In this document: positions 50,698-59,818 of the stretch, one piece after another
Position numbering within the stretch: the first letter of the stretch is position 1
Layout of the letters: each line of letters starts with the position of its first letter
NCBI RefSeq assembly: GCF_050942215.1
Contig: NZ_CP192056.1
Coordinates: 4,712,001 to 4,776,000 of the forward strand
Origin: Sphaerimonospora sp050942215
GTDB lineage: Bacteria > Actinomycetota > Actinomycetes > Streptosporangiales > Streptosporangiaceae
Direction: 5' to 3'
Length of the DNA stretch: 64,000 bases
Made by a program: the position numbers and the translations under genes
The notes under the pieces: model-generated
What the model saw: the letters and a program-made list of their open reading frames with translations, nothing else
Database searches by the model: none
Told to the model about the DNA's origin: nothing

Positions 50698-51846
50698 TCA
50701 CCTCAGCGCGTAGGAGTGCCGGGGCTGCCAGGAGAGCCACACCGTGTCGCCTCGCCCGGCCGTGATGGTGCTGTCGTGCGCGTTCTGCTGGAACACGGTG
50801 ATTTCGGCGCCGTCGGCGAGCACCACCGTGTAGCTGTTGTAGGTCCCGAGGTACACGACCTCCGCCACCGTGCCGCGCACGATGCTCAGGTCGCCCGCCG
50901 GCTGCTCCGTCGAAATCGTGATCTTCTCGGGCCGTACGGTGAGGTCCACCTTGTCGCCCACGGTCGCCGTGCCGTCGGCCGGGACCACGATCTGGTCGCC
51001 GGCTCCGAACGAGAGCACCGCCGTCGCGCCGGTCACCTTCCGTACCGTGCCGCTGAGCAGGTTGGAGGTGCCGATGAACCCGGCGACGAACTTGGTCGCC
51101 GGCCTCTCATAGATCTCGCGCGGGTCGGCCAGCTGCTCCACGAGCCCGTCGTTCATCACGGCGATGCGGTCGCTCATCGTGAGCGCCTCGCTCTGGTCGT
51201 GGGTGACGTACACGAACGTGATGCCCACGTCGCGCTGGATGCGCTTGAGCTCGATCTGCATGGCCTGGCGCAGCTTCAGGTCGAGCGCGCCGAGCGGCTC
51301 GTCGAGCAGCAGCGCCCGGGGCCGGTTGACCAGCGCGCGGGCGAGCGCGACACGCTGCTGCTGGCCGCCGGACATCTCCCTGGGGCGGCGCTTCTCCCGG
51401 CCGACCAGGTCCACGACCTCCAGGATGTCGCCGACACGGCGCCTGATCTCGTCGGCGGGGACCTTCTTGCGCTTGAGCCCGAAGGCCACGTTCTCCCACA
51501 CGCTCATGTGCGGGAACAGCGCGTACGACTGGAAGACCATGTTCACGTCACGCCGGTTCGGCGGCACGTCGGTGACGTCCTCGCCGCGCAGCCGGACGCT
51601 CCCCCGTGTGGGCTCCTCGAACCCGGCGATCATCCGCATCGTCGTGGTCTTGCCGCAGCCGGACGGACCGAGGAGGGAGAAGAACTCGCCTTCGGCGATG
51701 GAGAGACTTACCCCCTTCACGGCCTGAACGACCTCTCCGTGTGACACGTACTCCTTGACGACGCTGTCGAGCTCGATGGCGGGCACTTCTGCTGATACGG
51801 GGGCGGCCACAACGACCGCCCCCGTGCCCGCCTGGATGTCTGTCAT
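50698..51846 (-). CDS. potA: Polyamine ABC transporter ATPase PotA
   Basis: 382 residues. Walker A GPSGCGKTTTMR (about 59), signature MSGGQQQRVALARAL, Walker B LLLDEPLGALDLK and the switch His in VYVTHDQSEALTMSDR are intact, followed by a C-terminal TOBE domain (about 300-380). It powers the PotBC permease. Its place between patD and potD in the same operon is unusual relative to E. coli potABCD but common in actinobacteria. Confidence 0.94.
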   Translation of the reverse strand: MTDIQAGTGAVVVAAPVSAEVPAIELDSVVKEYVSHGEVVQAVKGVSLSIAEGEFFSLLGPSGCGKTTTMRMIAGFEEPTRGSVRLRGEDVTDVPPNRRDVNMVFQSYALFPHMSVWENVAFGLKRKKVPADEIRRRVGDILEVVDLVGREKRRPREMSGGQQQRVALARALVNRPRALLLDEPLGALDLKLRQAMQIELKRIQRDVGITFVYVTHDQSEALTMSDRIAVMNDGLVEQLADPREIYERPATKFVAGFIGTSNLLSGTVRKVTGATAVLSFGAGDQIVVPADGTATVGDKVDLTVRPEKITISTEQPAGDLSIVRGTVAEVVYLGTYNSYTVVLADGAEITVFQQNAHDSTITAGRGDTVWLSWQPRHSYALR

Positions 51847-51893
51847 TCCAGGCTTATCCCTCTTTGTCGATAGGCCGTACGGCCGATCGTGGC

Positions 51894-53330
51894 CTACTCG
51901 CCGATGTAGTGCATGACGTGCTTGACGCGCGTGTAGTCATGCAGGCCGAAGACCGAAAGGTCCTTTCCGTAGCCCGAGTGCTTGAAGCCGCCGTGCGGCA
52001 TCTCGGACACGAACGGGAGGTGGGTGTTGACCCACACCACGCCGAAGTCCAGGCGCCGGGACATGCGCATGGCCCGGCCGTGGTCGGAGGTCCACACCGA
52101 GCCGGACAGTCCGTACCGCACGCCGTTCGCCTTGGCCAGCGCGTCCGCCTCGTCGGTGAACGTCTGGATCGTGATGACCGGGCCGAAGATCTCGTCCTGG
52201 ATCATCTCGTCGTCCTGGCGGAGGTCGTCGACGACGGTCGGCGCGAAGAAGAACCCCTTGTCGCCGACCCGGTGTCCGCCGGTCAGGACCTTCGCGTGGT
52301 CGGGCTTGCGCGCGAAGAATCCCTCCACCCTGGCGAGCTGCGCGGCGTTGTTGAGCGGGCCGAAGTAGGCGTCCTCGTCGTCCAGGCCGCCCATCTTGGT
52401 CGCGGCCACCGCCTCGGTGAGCGCGGCGGCGAACTCGTCGTGGACGCTCTCCTGGACGAGCACCCGGCAGCCGGCGGTGCAGTCCTGGCCGGCGTTGTAG
52501 AGGCCGGCCTCGGCGATCGCCGCCGCCACGGCCCCGATGTCCTTGACGTCGTCGAACACCACGACCGGCGCCTTGCCGCCGAGCTCCAGGTGGACGCGCT
52601 TGAGATCGTCGGCCGCCGACCGGGCGACCGCCATGCCCGCGCCGACGGAGCCCGTGATCGCGACCATGTCCGCGCTCGGGTGGCCGACGACCAGCGCACC
52701 GGTCTCACGGTCCCCGGTGACGACGTTGAAGACGCCCGCCGGGAGGACGTCCCCGACGATCTCGGCGAGCTTGAGCGTGGAGGCGGGAGTGGTGTCCGAC
52801 GGCTTGAGCACGATCGTGTTGCCGGCCGCGAGCGCGGGAGCGATCTTCCAGACCGCCATCATCATCGGGTAGTTCCAGGGCGTGACCTGGCCGATGACGC
52901 CGATCGGCTCGTGCCGGATCATGGACGTGTGGTCGGCGAGGAACTCTCCGGCGGTCGGGCCCTCGATTGTGCGGGCCGCCCCGGCGAAGAACCGGAAGTG
53001 GTCGGCGCCCACCGGCGTCTCGTCCTCGGCCATCCGGGCCCGAGGCTTGCCGGTGTTGCGGCACTCCGCCTCATTGATCTCGTCGGCCCGCGCCTCGATC
53101 GCGTCGGCGATCTTCAGCAGCAGCGCGGCCCGCTCACCCGGCGTCGTCTGGCCCCACGTCTCGAAGGCGGCGGTGGCGGCGGCGTAGGCCGCGTCGACGT
53201 CCTCTCGGCCCGACACCGGCGCCTGGGCGTAGACCTCGCCCGTCGTAGGGTCGACCACGTCGGAGAAGCGCCCGCTCACGGCGTCGACGAACTTCCCGTT
53301 CACGAAGTTCTGGAGACGGGTGGTCAACAT
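51894..53330 (-). CDS. patD: Gamma-aminobutyraldehyde dehydrogenase
   Basis: 478 residues. ALDH motifs: VTPWNYPMMMAVWKIAPALA, Glu in LELGGKAPVVVFDD and catalytic Cys in GQDCTAGCRVL, with the PatD/YdcW-like end FGLHDYTRVKHVMHYIGE. It oxidises 4-aminobutyraldehyde, made from putrescine, to GABA with NAD. First gene of the pot operon, 47 bp ahead of potA; ribosome site AGGAGG three to four bases before ATG. An Lrp-type regulator is divergent across 240 bp. Confidence 0.9.
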   Translation of the reverse strand: MLTTRLQNFVNGKFVDAVSGRFSDVVDPTTGEVYAQAPVSGREDVDAAYAAATAAFETWGQTTPGERAALLLKIADAIEARADEINEAECRNTGKPRARMAEDETPVGADHFRFFAGAARTIEGPTAGEFLADHTSMIRHEPIGVIGQVTPWNYPMMMAVWKIAPALAAGNTIVLKPSDTTPASTLKLAEIVGDVLPAGVFNVVTGDRETGALVVGHPSADMVAITGSVGAGMAVARSAADDLKRVHLELGGKAPVVVFDDVKDIGAVAAAIAEAGLYNAGQDCTAGCRVLVQESVHDEFAAALTEAVAATKMGGLDDEDAYFGPLNNAAQLARVEGFFARKPDHAKVLTGGHRVGDKGFFFAPTVVDDLRQDDEMIQDEIFGPVITIQTFTDEADALAKANGVRYGLSGSVWTSDHGRAMRMSRRLDFGVVWVNTHLPFVSEMPHGGFKHSGYGKDLSVFGLHDYTRVKHVMHYIGE

Positions 53331-53570
53331 TGACCTCCTGTTGAGGTGGCTGGAGTTGTCGCGACTCTGACAGAGAAAACAGACAACTACAAGGGAATCC
53401 GTGGCTAAGATACCAAATCGCTACGAATTCGATTGCCGTGAGCAGCGGAGTTGACAACCTGTCGGATCCTGATCACACGACGTCGGGAACTACCCTGTAA
53501 CGCGAGGTCACATCGGTGACAGCCCGTCTCCCGTCCCACTCCATCCCCCAGAGAGGACACCCCCCCGAGG

Positions 53571-54059
53571 ATGACCAATCCGTCCAAGGTACGCGCGCCC
53601 GGCAAGGGCGGGCCAGTGACGCTCGACGAGATCTCCAAACAGATCATCGAGCAGCTTCAGACCGACGGGCGCAAGCCGTACGCCGCGATAGGCAAGGCCG
53701 TGGGGCTGTCCGAGGCCGCGGTACGCCAGCGGGTGCAGCGGCTGCTCGACCTCGGTGTGATGCAGATCGTCGCGGTCACCGATCCCCTGTCGCTCGGATT
53801 CCCCCGGCAGGCGATGATCGGCATCAAGTGCGAGGGCGACCTGGACGCCGTCGCCGAGGAGCTCTCCTCGATAAAGGAGATCAACTACGTGGTGCTGACG
53901 GCCGGCTCGGTGGACCTCATCGTCGAGGTGGTCTGTGAGGGGGACACCCACCTGCTGGAGATCCTCGGCAAGATCAGGGCGATCGCCAGCGTGCGGGCGA
54001 CCGAGACGTTCGTCTACCTGAAACTGCACAAGCAGACCTACTCCTGGGGCACTCGTTAG
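53571..54059 (+). CDS. Lrp/AsnC family transcriptional regulator
   Basis: 162 residues. The HTH is RKPYAAIGKAVGLSEAAVRQ and the RAM domain includes INYVVLTAGSVDLIVEVVCE. It is divergent from patD-potADBC and is the best candidate for its regulator, sensing polyamine, GABA or a linked amino acid. The start is ATG at 53571; GAGG lies immediately before it and GAGAGG about 14 bases upstream, so a start at GTG 53613 is not excluded. A TTGACA occurs at 53451. Confidence 0.9.
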   Translation: MTNPSKVRAPGKGGPVTLDEISKQIIEQLQTDGRKPYAAIGKAVGLSEAAVRQRVQRLLDLGVMQIVAVTDPLSLGFPRQAMIGIKCEGDLDAVAEELSSIKEINYVVLTAGSVDLIVEVVCEGDTHLLEILGKIRAIASVRATETFVYLKLHKQTYSWGTR

Positions 54060-54161
54060 ACCGTCTCCCCCCGAGCCCGGTTCCCCGAAGCCGATCGGTG
54101 CGAAGTGGGCGTGCGCTTCCGTCCGGAGGTGCCGGTGGCGTCCGTCGAGCCGTGGACCCGG

Positions 54162-54857
54162 TCACGTGCCGGGTCTGTCCCGGGGGCCGCTCGTGACCTC
54201 GGCGGTGACGCGGGCGACGGCACGGACGGGGGCGCCGTCGGCTGAGCCGAGCCGGAGCGGCAGCAGGAAGACCTCGATCTCATGCCCCGCGGTCTGGGCG
54301 GCCAGGAGGTCGTCGAGGTTGCGCAGGTTCTCCGCGATGACGGCGTGCGCCCCGCACAGGACGCGGTGGGCGGGAATCTCGCCGGCTGGGGTGGGGTCCA
54401 CGCTCAGCGCGTCGATCCCGACCGTCAGCGTCCCCGACCGTACGATCCGCTCGGCCGCCTCGACGGTGAGCCACGGGTGCGCCAGGTAGTGCTCGTCCCC
54501 CCAGTGCTCCGCCCAGCCGGTGGCGATCAGCAGGATCGTCCCCGGCCGTGAACCCGCGGACGCCAGCGCCGGCGCCAGCGCCTCCGGCGTGATCGGCGCG
54601 CGCGGCGGCAGGCCCCGCACGTCGGCGACGACCGCCGGACCGGCGAACCGGTCGAGGGGCAGGTCCGCCAGCGTGGGCAGCGCGTCGTCGATGTGGTAAG
54701 GCGCGTCCACGTGGGTGCCCGACTGCGACCCGAGGCGCAGGCCGAGGACGTTGACCCCCTCGGCCGCGACCGTCAGCGCCGGTTCGATCGTCACCTCGGG
54801 ATCCCCGGGGTAGACCGGCATCCCGGTCGCCATCGGCACCGTCAGGTCGATCAGCAT
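54162..54857 (-). CDS. Cyclase family protein (kynurenine formamidase-like fold)
   Basis: 231 residues. The N-terminus MLIDLTVPMATGMPVYPGDP is typical of cyclase/KynB proteins, and the metal motif reads QSGTHVDAPYH. In the family this is HxGTHxDxPxH, so the first His appears replaced by Gln. Candidate functions include arylformamidase, isatin hydrolase or a manganese-dependent amide hydrolase. I chose ATG at 54857 because GGGAGG lies just upstream; the frame opens at 54959. It is divergent from an ABC ATPase gene. Confidence 0.78.
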   Translation of the reverse strand: MLIDLTVPMATGMPVYPGDPEVTIEPALTVAAEGVNVLGLRLGSQSGTHVDAPYHIDDALPTLADLPLDRFAGPAVVADVRGLPPRAPITPEALAPALASAGSRPGTILLIATGWAEHWGDEHYLAHPWLTVEAAERIVRSGTLTVGIDALSVDPTPAGEIPAHRVLCGAHAVIAENLRNLDDLLAAQTAGHEIEVFLLPLRLGSADGAPVRAVARVTAEVTSGPRDRPGT

Positions 54858-55023
54858 GTCGCCTCCCATGGCGATGGAACGCGTTCCGTCCAGGTTCTCC
54901 GGCAGCGTGGAGAACGTATCGTCACCGATCTTCTCGCTGAACGCGTCCGCGGTCCCCACGACCCACGGGTCACCGCGATCACCGGATTACCCGACGGGTA
55001 CGGAAATGTGGATATAAGCTCCT

Positions 55024-55785
55024 GTGCACATGCGGGTCGCCAACCTCTCCTTCCGCTACGGGCGGCGGGATCCATGGGTGCTGTCCGGGGTGGAGCTGAA
55101 CCTCGGCGGCGGTGACGTCGTCGAGATCACCGGGATCAACGGCACGGGCAAGTCCACTCTCCTGCGCCTGCTCGCCGGACTCCTCAGACCCGTCAGGGGC
55201 GTGATCGAGGATCGGCCCGCCGTGGTCGGATACGCCCCGGAGCGCTTCCCGGTGGGCCAGCCGTTCACCGTCGCCGCCTACCTCGGGCACATGGCCGCCG
55301 TCCGCCGCGTCGATCCGCGATCCGCGGGGGAATGGGCGGAACGGCTCGGCATCGATCACCTGCTCGGCCGGCGGCTGCACGACCTGTCCAAGGGCAGCGC
55401 CCACAAGGTGGGCCTGGCCCAGGCGCTGCTGTGCCGACCGGGGCTGCTCGTCCTCGACGAGCCCTTCGCCGGCCTGGACGCGGCCACCCGCGCCGAGCTG
55501 CCGCGCGTCATCGGCGAGGTGGCGGCGGGAGGCGGCATCGTCGTCGTCAGCGACCACCAGGGCGACCTGCGCGCGCTTCCCGCAAGACGGCGGCACGAGG
55601 TAAGCGACGGGACCGTCCGCGAGGTCCCCGTCGCCGAAGAGCACCCGGACGACCTGTCCGGCGCCGCGGAGCCGGACACGGTGCTCGAGGTCCGCGTGGC
55701 CGCGTCGAAGGCCGTCGATCTGGCCGAGCGGCTACGGGCCGAAGGCCACCACGTCCGGACGATCCGTACGGCGGCGGGCCGATGA
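55024..55785 (+). CDS. ABC transporter ATP-binding protein
   Basis: 253 residues. Walker A GINGTGKSTLLR, signature LSKGSAHKVGLAQALL, Walker B LLVLDEPFAGLDAAT and the His-loop VVVSDHQGD are all seen. The C-terminal stretch after about residue 190 is Asp/Ala-rich with no recognised domain. GTG at 55024 or ATG at 55030; TATAAG at 55013 suggests a leaderless or nearly leaderless transcript. It overlaps the permease gene by ATGA. The transported substrate is unknown. Confidence 0.87.
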   Translation: MHMRVANLSFRYGRRDPWVLSGVELNLGGGDVVEITGINGTGKSTLLRLLAGLLRPVRGVIEDRPAVVGYAPERFPVGQPFTVAAYLGHMAAVRRVDPRSAGEWAERLGIDHLLGRRLHDLSKGSAHKVGLAQALLCRPGLLVLDEPFAGLDAATRAELPRVIGEVAAGGGIVVVSDHQGDLRALPARRRHEVSDGTVREVPVAEEHPDDLSGAAEPDTVLEVRVAASKAVDLAERLRAEGHHVRTIRTAAGR

Positions 55786-56444
55786 TCGCCCTGGTCCGAT
55801 TCCGGCTCGCCGCCTACACGCGCTCCCACCGGGCCGTCCAGCCCCTCATCGGGCTGCTTCCGCTGCTGGCGATCCTCTACGCGGCGCCGGTCCCGCCCGG
55901 CGCCGAGCTGGGGGCGGCGGCGGACTCGGCCGCCATCCTCGTCCCGGTGTTCGCCTGGGCCGCCCGCGGGCTGCTCGACAGCGAGCCGGACGAGCAGCGG
56001 ATGATCTCTCGTACGGCCGCCGGCCGGTCGGAGGTGGCCGGCGGACTGCTGGCCGCCGGAGCGTACGACCTCGTGCTGGCCGCCGTCGCCATGACGGCGC
56101 TCGTCCTGCGTCTGTCGGCCGCCCCCGGCGCTGCCGTACTCGCCGCCGGCGCGTGCCTGCACCTGCTGTCGGTGATCGCAGGTGTGGCGCTCGGGGCGCT
56201 GACGAGCCGCCCGATCATCGCGTCCCCCGCCGTCTCGAGCATGACCCTGATCCTCGGTTACCTGGTCATGCTGCTCATCAGCATGTCGGGGACCCGCTGG
56301 CTCGGCGTCCCGCTGCTGACCTGGATGCGCGACGCACACCACGGCGTCCTGCTCGCCGAGCTGCCCCTGATCACGGTGCAGTCGCTGCTGTGGCCCGCCC
56401 TCGGCCTGGCCGGCTACGCACGTCTTCGCCTGACCCGTCCGTGA
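55782..56444 (+). CDS. ABC transporter permease, small
   Basis: 220 residues with about six membrane segments (LIGLLPLLAILYAAPVPPG, DSAAILVPVFAWAARGLLDS, LLAAGAYDLVLAAVAMTALV, HLLSVIAGVALGALTS). It begins at ATG 55782 within the last codons of the ATPase gene, so the two are translationally coupled partners. It is a minimal ABC-2-like subunit; the complex probably exports a small molecule or acts in resistance, but nothing specific can be assigned. The stop is 4 bp from the convergent rlmN stop. Confidence 0.75.
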   Translation: MIALVRFRLAAYTRSHRAVQPLIGLLPLLAILYAAPVPPGAELGAAADSAAILVPVFAWAARGLLDSEPDEQRMISRTAAGRSEVAGGLLAAGAYDLVLAAVAMTALVLRLSAAPGAAVLAAGACLHLLSVIAGVALGALTSRPIIASPAVSSMTLILGYLVMLLISMSGTRWLGVPLLTWMRDAHHGVLLAELPLITVQSLLWPALGLAGYARLRLTRP

Positions 56445-56447
56445 CGG

Positions 56448-57608
56448 TCACGACGGGTTAGCGGCGGCGAGCTGGCCGCAGGCACCGTCGATCTCCCGGC
56501 CGCGGGTGTCCCGTACGGTCACGGCGACACCGTGCGACTCCAGCCTGCGGACGAAGGCCCGCTCGTCCTCCGGGCGTGAGGCCGTCCACTTCGACCCGGG
56601 CGTCGGGTTGAGCGGGATGAGGTTGACGTGCACGAGCTTGCCCTTGAGCAGGCGGCCCAGCAGGTCGGCGCGCCATTCCTGATCGTTGATGTCCTTGATC
56701 AGCGCGTACTCGATGGAGACCCGGCGTCCGGTCGTCCGCGCGTACCGCCAGGCGGCGGCGAGCACCTCGGACACCTTCCACCGGGTGTTGATCGGCACGA
56801 GCGTGTCCCGCAGTTCGTCGTCGGGCGCGTGGAGGGACACGGCGAGCCTGACGGGCAGCCCCTCGCCCGCCAGCTTGTCGATGGCGGGCACCAGGCCGAC
56901 GGTCGAGACCGTGACGCCCCGGGCGGAGATGCCGAGACCGGCGGGCACGGGGTCGACGAGGCGGCGGATCGCGCCGATGACGGCCTTGTAGTTGGCCAGC
57001 GGCTCGCCCATCCCCATGAAGACGATGTTGCCGATCCGGCCGGGGCCGCCGGGAACGTCGCCGCGCGCCAGCGACCTGGCGCCAGCGACGACCTGCTCGA
57101 CGATCTCGGCGGTGGACATGTTCCTGGTGAGACCGGCCTGGCCGGTGGCGCAGAACGGGCAGTTCATCCCGCAGCCGGCCTGGGACGACACGCACATGGT
57201 GACCCGGTCGGGATAGCGCATGAGCACCGACTCGACCAGCGACCCGTCGAACAGTCGCCACAGGGTCTTGCGGGTCATGCCGCCGTCGCAGGTGATCTCG
57301 CGTACGGACGTCAGCAGCGGCGGCATGAGCCGCTCGACCACCCGCTCGCGCAGCACGCCCGGCAGATCGGTCATCTGCTCGGGGGAGGCCGTGAGCCTGG
57401 CGAAGTAGTGCCGCGAGAGCTGATCGGCGCGGAACGGCTTCTCCCCCAGCTCGGCGACCGCCTCCCGGCGCTCGGCCATGGTCAGATCCGCCAGATGACG
57501 CGGCGGCCTGGCGCGACGCGGCGCGACGAGGGTCAACTGGCCGGGGCGGGTCTGTCCGCCGGCCGGCTGCGTGGTGGTCGGCTGCGTGGTGGTCGGCTGC
57601 TCGCTCAC
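56448..57608 (-). CDS. rlmN: 23S rRNA / tRNA adenine C2-methyltransferase RlmN
   Basis: 386 residues from GTG at 57608, with GGAAGG seven bases upstream; the frame continues to 57629. The radical SAM cluster motif is CGMNCPFCATG (about 150). The N-terminal RlmN domain (FRADQLSRHYFARLTASPEQ) and C-terminal Cys in DGACGQL, the methyl-carrying residue of the mechanism, are present. It methylates A2503 of 23S rRNA and A37 of some tRNAs. In related genomes it is near cdsA and dxr. Confidence 0.95.
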   Translation of the reverse strand: MSEQPTTTQPTTTQPAGGQTRPGQLTLVAPRRARPPRHLADLTMAERREAVAELGEKPFRADQLSRHYFARLTASPEQMTDLPGVLRERVVERLMPPLLTSVREITCDGGMTRKTLWRLFDGSLVESVLMRYPDRVTMCVSSQAGCGMNCPFCATGQAGLTRNMSTAEIVEQVVAGARSLARGDVPGGPGRIGNIVFMGMGEPLANYKAVIGAIRRLVDPVPAGLGISARGVTVSTVGLVPAIDKLAGEGLPVRLAVSLHAPDDELRDTLVPINTRWKVSEVLAAAWRYARTTGRRVSIEYALIKDINDQEWRADLLGRLLKGKLVHVNLIPLNPTPGSKWTASRPEDERAFVRRLESHGVAVTVRDTRGREIDGACGQLAAANPS

Positions 57609-57719
57609 GCGGAAACCTTCCGATCTCATGGTTGGTGGAACACGGTCTTAACGACGGCAGCAACCGGGCTTACATTCGGTCTGACGGCCTGTTCGCGGAG
57701 GCGACCCGGAGGTTGACGG

Positions 57720-58772
57720 GTGGACATCACCACCGTGCTCACCAGCCCCAATCCATACCGGAGCCGCACTCTCACAGTCGAAACCGACCGGGAGTCGTCC
57801 GTAGCCTACCTGCGGGACGCTCGGGGCGCCGTACGCGGAGCGGTCTGGCTGGCCAATCACCGCCCGGCTCCGGACGTGGCCGACCCGGCCAGGATCGGCG
57901 CGGGACTGCCGCCCGTGCTGCCGGCGAACGCCACCGCCCGCCCGGCGGGCACCCCGCCGCTGGACGCGGCCGTGCTGTCCGTTCTCTGGTTCGAGGAGGG
58001 TGACGGCGTCGCCCTGTTCGAGAACGGCGAGCTGCTGGCCGTCATTCCGAGCTGGGCGGACATGGACCGCGGGATGCCCGGTTACGCGCGGGACGCCGTG
58101 GGCGAGTCGCCGTTCGCGTGGCCGCTGGCCGAGGCGATGGAGGGCCTGTCGTCCCGCGTCGCCCAGGCGCGCGCCCACTGGCGGTGGCGGGAGGCGGCGG
58201 GAAGCCGGGCCTCGTTCCAGCAGTCCGTGATGGGCCACCTGGACGGCAGGGTCGGCCCGCCGGGTCGTTACTGGGAGATCGGCGGGGACGGGCTGCCCGT
58301 GCTCGGTGTGACGGAACGCCCCGCCACGGCGGCACGCGATCACACCATCCTGTCGACGGTGGGCATGAGCTGCCAACGGATGCCGGGAGCCGAGCTCTAC
58401 GACACGGCCTGCCGGGTGGAGCTCGCCGTGGCGACGCGGCGGGATCCGAGGACGGTCACCCGGCTGTTCGCCTGGCTGGGCCGGTACCCCTGGCGATCGG
58501 TGACCTGGCTGGGGCACGGCCACACGGCCCGATGGCTTCGGGAGGCCGGCGTCTTTCCACTGGGCCGGGAGTATCAGGGGGTTCTCATGCTCTCCGAGGC
58601 ACCGAAATTTCCCGATACGTCAGGATTTCCGGATATGTCGGGATTCGCGTTTGGGGGTGAACCGGTCCGCTGGCTGTGGCTGTTCCCGCTCACCGAGGCC
58701 GAACTCCGCTTCACCGCGGAGCAGGGGCACGCGGCGCTCACCGCGCGCCTGGCCGTACGGCACCGCGGCTGA
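57720..58772 (+). CDS. SUFU-like (suppressor of fused) domain protein
   Basis: 350 residues. GTG at 57720 with GGAGG seven bases upstream. The C-terminal half has the shape of bacterial SUFU-domain proteins: TILSTVGMSCQRMPGAELYD, LFAWLGRYPWRSVTWLGHGH and a final LWLFPLTEAELRFTAEQGHA. In bacteria such domains often act as immunity proteins or in unknown cellular roles. The N-terminal half (about 1-160) is a separate region of unknown family. It is divergent from rlmN and ends 15 bp from the convergent cdsA stop. Confidence 0.62.
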   Translation: MDITTVLTSPNPYRSRTLTVETDRESSVAYLRDARGAVRGAVWLANHRPAPDVADPARIGAGLPPVLPANATARPAGTPPLDAAVLSVLWFEEGDGVALFENGELLAVIPSWADMDRGMPGYARDAVGESPFAWPLAEAMEGLSSRVAQARAHWRWREAAGSRASFQQSVMGHLDGRVGPPGRYWEIGGDGLPVLGVTERPATAARDHTILSTVGMSCQRMPGAELYDTACRVELAVATRRDPRTVTRLFAWLGRYPWRSVTWLGHGHTARWLREAGVFPLGREYQGVLMLSEAPKFPDTSGFPDMSGFAFGGEPVRWLWLFPLTEAELRFTAEQGHAALTARLAVRHRG

Positions 58773-58787
58773 CGGCGTGGTGCACGG

Positions 58788-59690
58788 TCACGGGCCGACG
58801 AGGAGCGTCAGCAGCAGCCAGACCGGGACGAGCGTGAACAGCAGGGAGTCGAGGCGGTCCATGGCTCCGCCGTGGCCGGGCAGCAGTGAGCTCATGTCCT
58901 TGATGCCGAGGTCGCGCTTGATCACCGACTCGACCAGATCCCCGAGGGTGGCGCAGACGACCACGACCGCGCCGAGGACCGCCCCCTGCCAGTAGCCGGA
59001 GTCGAGCCGGAAATGGACGAGTAACGCCCCGGCGACGACACAGGCGAGCGCCGATCCGGCGAAGCCCTCCCACGTCTTCTTGGGACTGATGAGCGGCGAC
59101 ATCCGGTGCTTGCCGAAGAAGATGCCGGCGAAATATCCCCCGATATCGCTGCAGACCGTCACCGCGATGAAGATGACGACCCGGTCGGCGCCGTCCTCCG
59201 GTCTCAGCAGCAGCGGCACGAACCCAGCGAACAGCGCCGGGTAGACGGCGACGAACATGCTCGCCGTCGCGTCCCTGACGAAGCCGTCCGCGCCCTGGAA
59301 CATCCGCCAGACCAGCAGGACCATCGCGGTCACCGCGAACGCGCCGACAAGGAAGGGGACCCCGCCCCAGTAGGGGCCGACGACCATCGCCGCCATGCCG
59401 GCGAGCAGCGGCACCACCGGCACCCGGATGCCGTGGATCGCGAGCGCCTTGGCCAGCTCGTGCACGCCGACGCCCACGGCGGCCAGGACGACGACCAGGA
59501 AGGCCGCCTTGACAATGTAGAGCGAGCCGATGACGACCGCGCCGAGCACGACGCCGACCGCGACGGCCGCCGGCAGGTTCCGGCCCGTACGGTTCCCGCC
59601 CCCGGCGGCCGCGGCCGCTCCGGAGGCGCCGTCACCGGCGGCCGGCTTCCTGTCGGGCCCGTTCTCCGAGGTGGCGGCCGTTGCGTCCAA
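58788..59690 (-). CDS. cdsA: Phosphatidate cytidylyltransferase
   Basis: 300 residues, eight membrane segments. The CTP_transf_1 signature is in LISPKKTWEGFAGSALACVV and SVIKRDLGIKDMSSLLPGHGGAMDRLDSL. It makes CDP-diacylglycerol for phospholipid synthesis in the inner membrane. An Ala/Gly-rich N-terminal extension (about 1-40) precedes the first helix. It follows frr in the ribosome-recycling/translation-factor cluster. Confidence 0.95.
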   Translation of the reverse strand: MDATAATSENGPDRKPAAGDGASGAAAAAGGGNRTGRNLPAAVAVGVVLGAVVIGSLYIVKAAFLVVVLAAVGVGVHELAKALAIHGIRVPVVPLLAGMAAMVVGPYWGGVPFLVGAFAVTAMVLLVWRMFQGADGFVRDATASMFVAVYPALFAGFVPLLLRPEDGADRVVIFIAVTVCSDIGGYFAGIFFGKHRMSPLISPKKTWEGFAGSALACVVAGALLVHFRLDSGYWQGAVLGAVVVVCATLGDLVESVIKRDLGIKDMSSLLPGHGGAMDRLDSLLFTLVPVWLLLTLLVGP

Positions 59691-59710
59691 AACGTCCTAC
59701 TCCCTATACG

Positions 59711-59760
59711 CGTGATCCTTGTGCCGCGCCGCCGTCGCGCGGCGCGACACAAGGATCACG
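59711..59760. terminator. 20-bp stem hairpin between frr and cdsA
   Basis: A 20-bp inverted repeat with one mismatch (CGTGATCCTTGTGCCGCGCC and its complement) and a 10-nt loop, 58 bp beyond the frr stop and 20 bp upstream of cdsA. A likely terminator or attenuator for transcripts coming from frr, with cdsA then partly independent. Confidence 0.6.
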
Positions 59761-59818
59761 GTCGTACCGGTCCTTCGGCCCGGGGCACGTCCGGCGCTCC
59801 CCGCGGCCGAGGTGTCGG

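Noticed and set aside
59711..59760. A third copy of the 53-bp repeat element
   Set aside because: It shares only a GTGATC-CTTG start, lacks the GCAGAAACTCGC block and has no 53-bp periodicity; treated as an ordinary hairpin.
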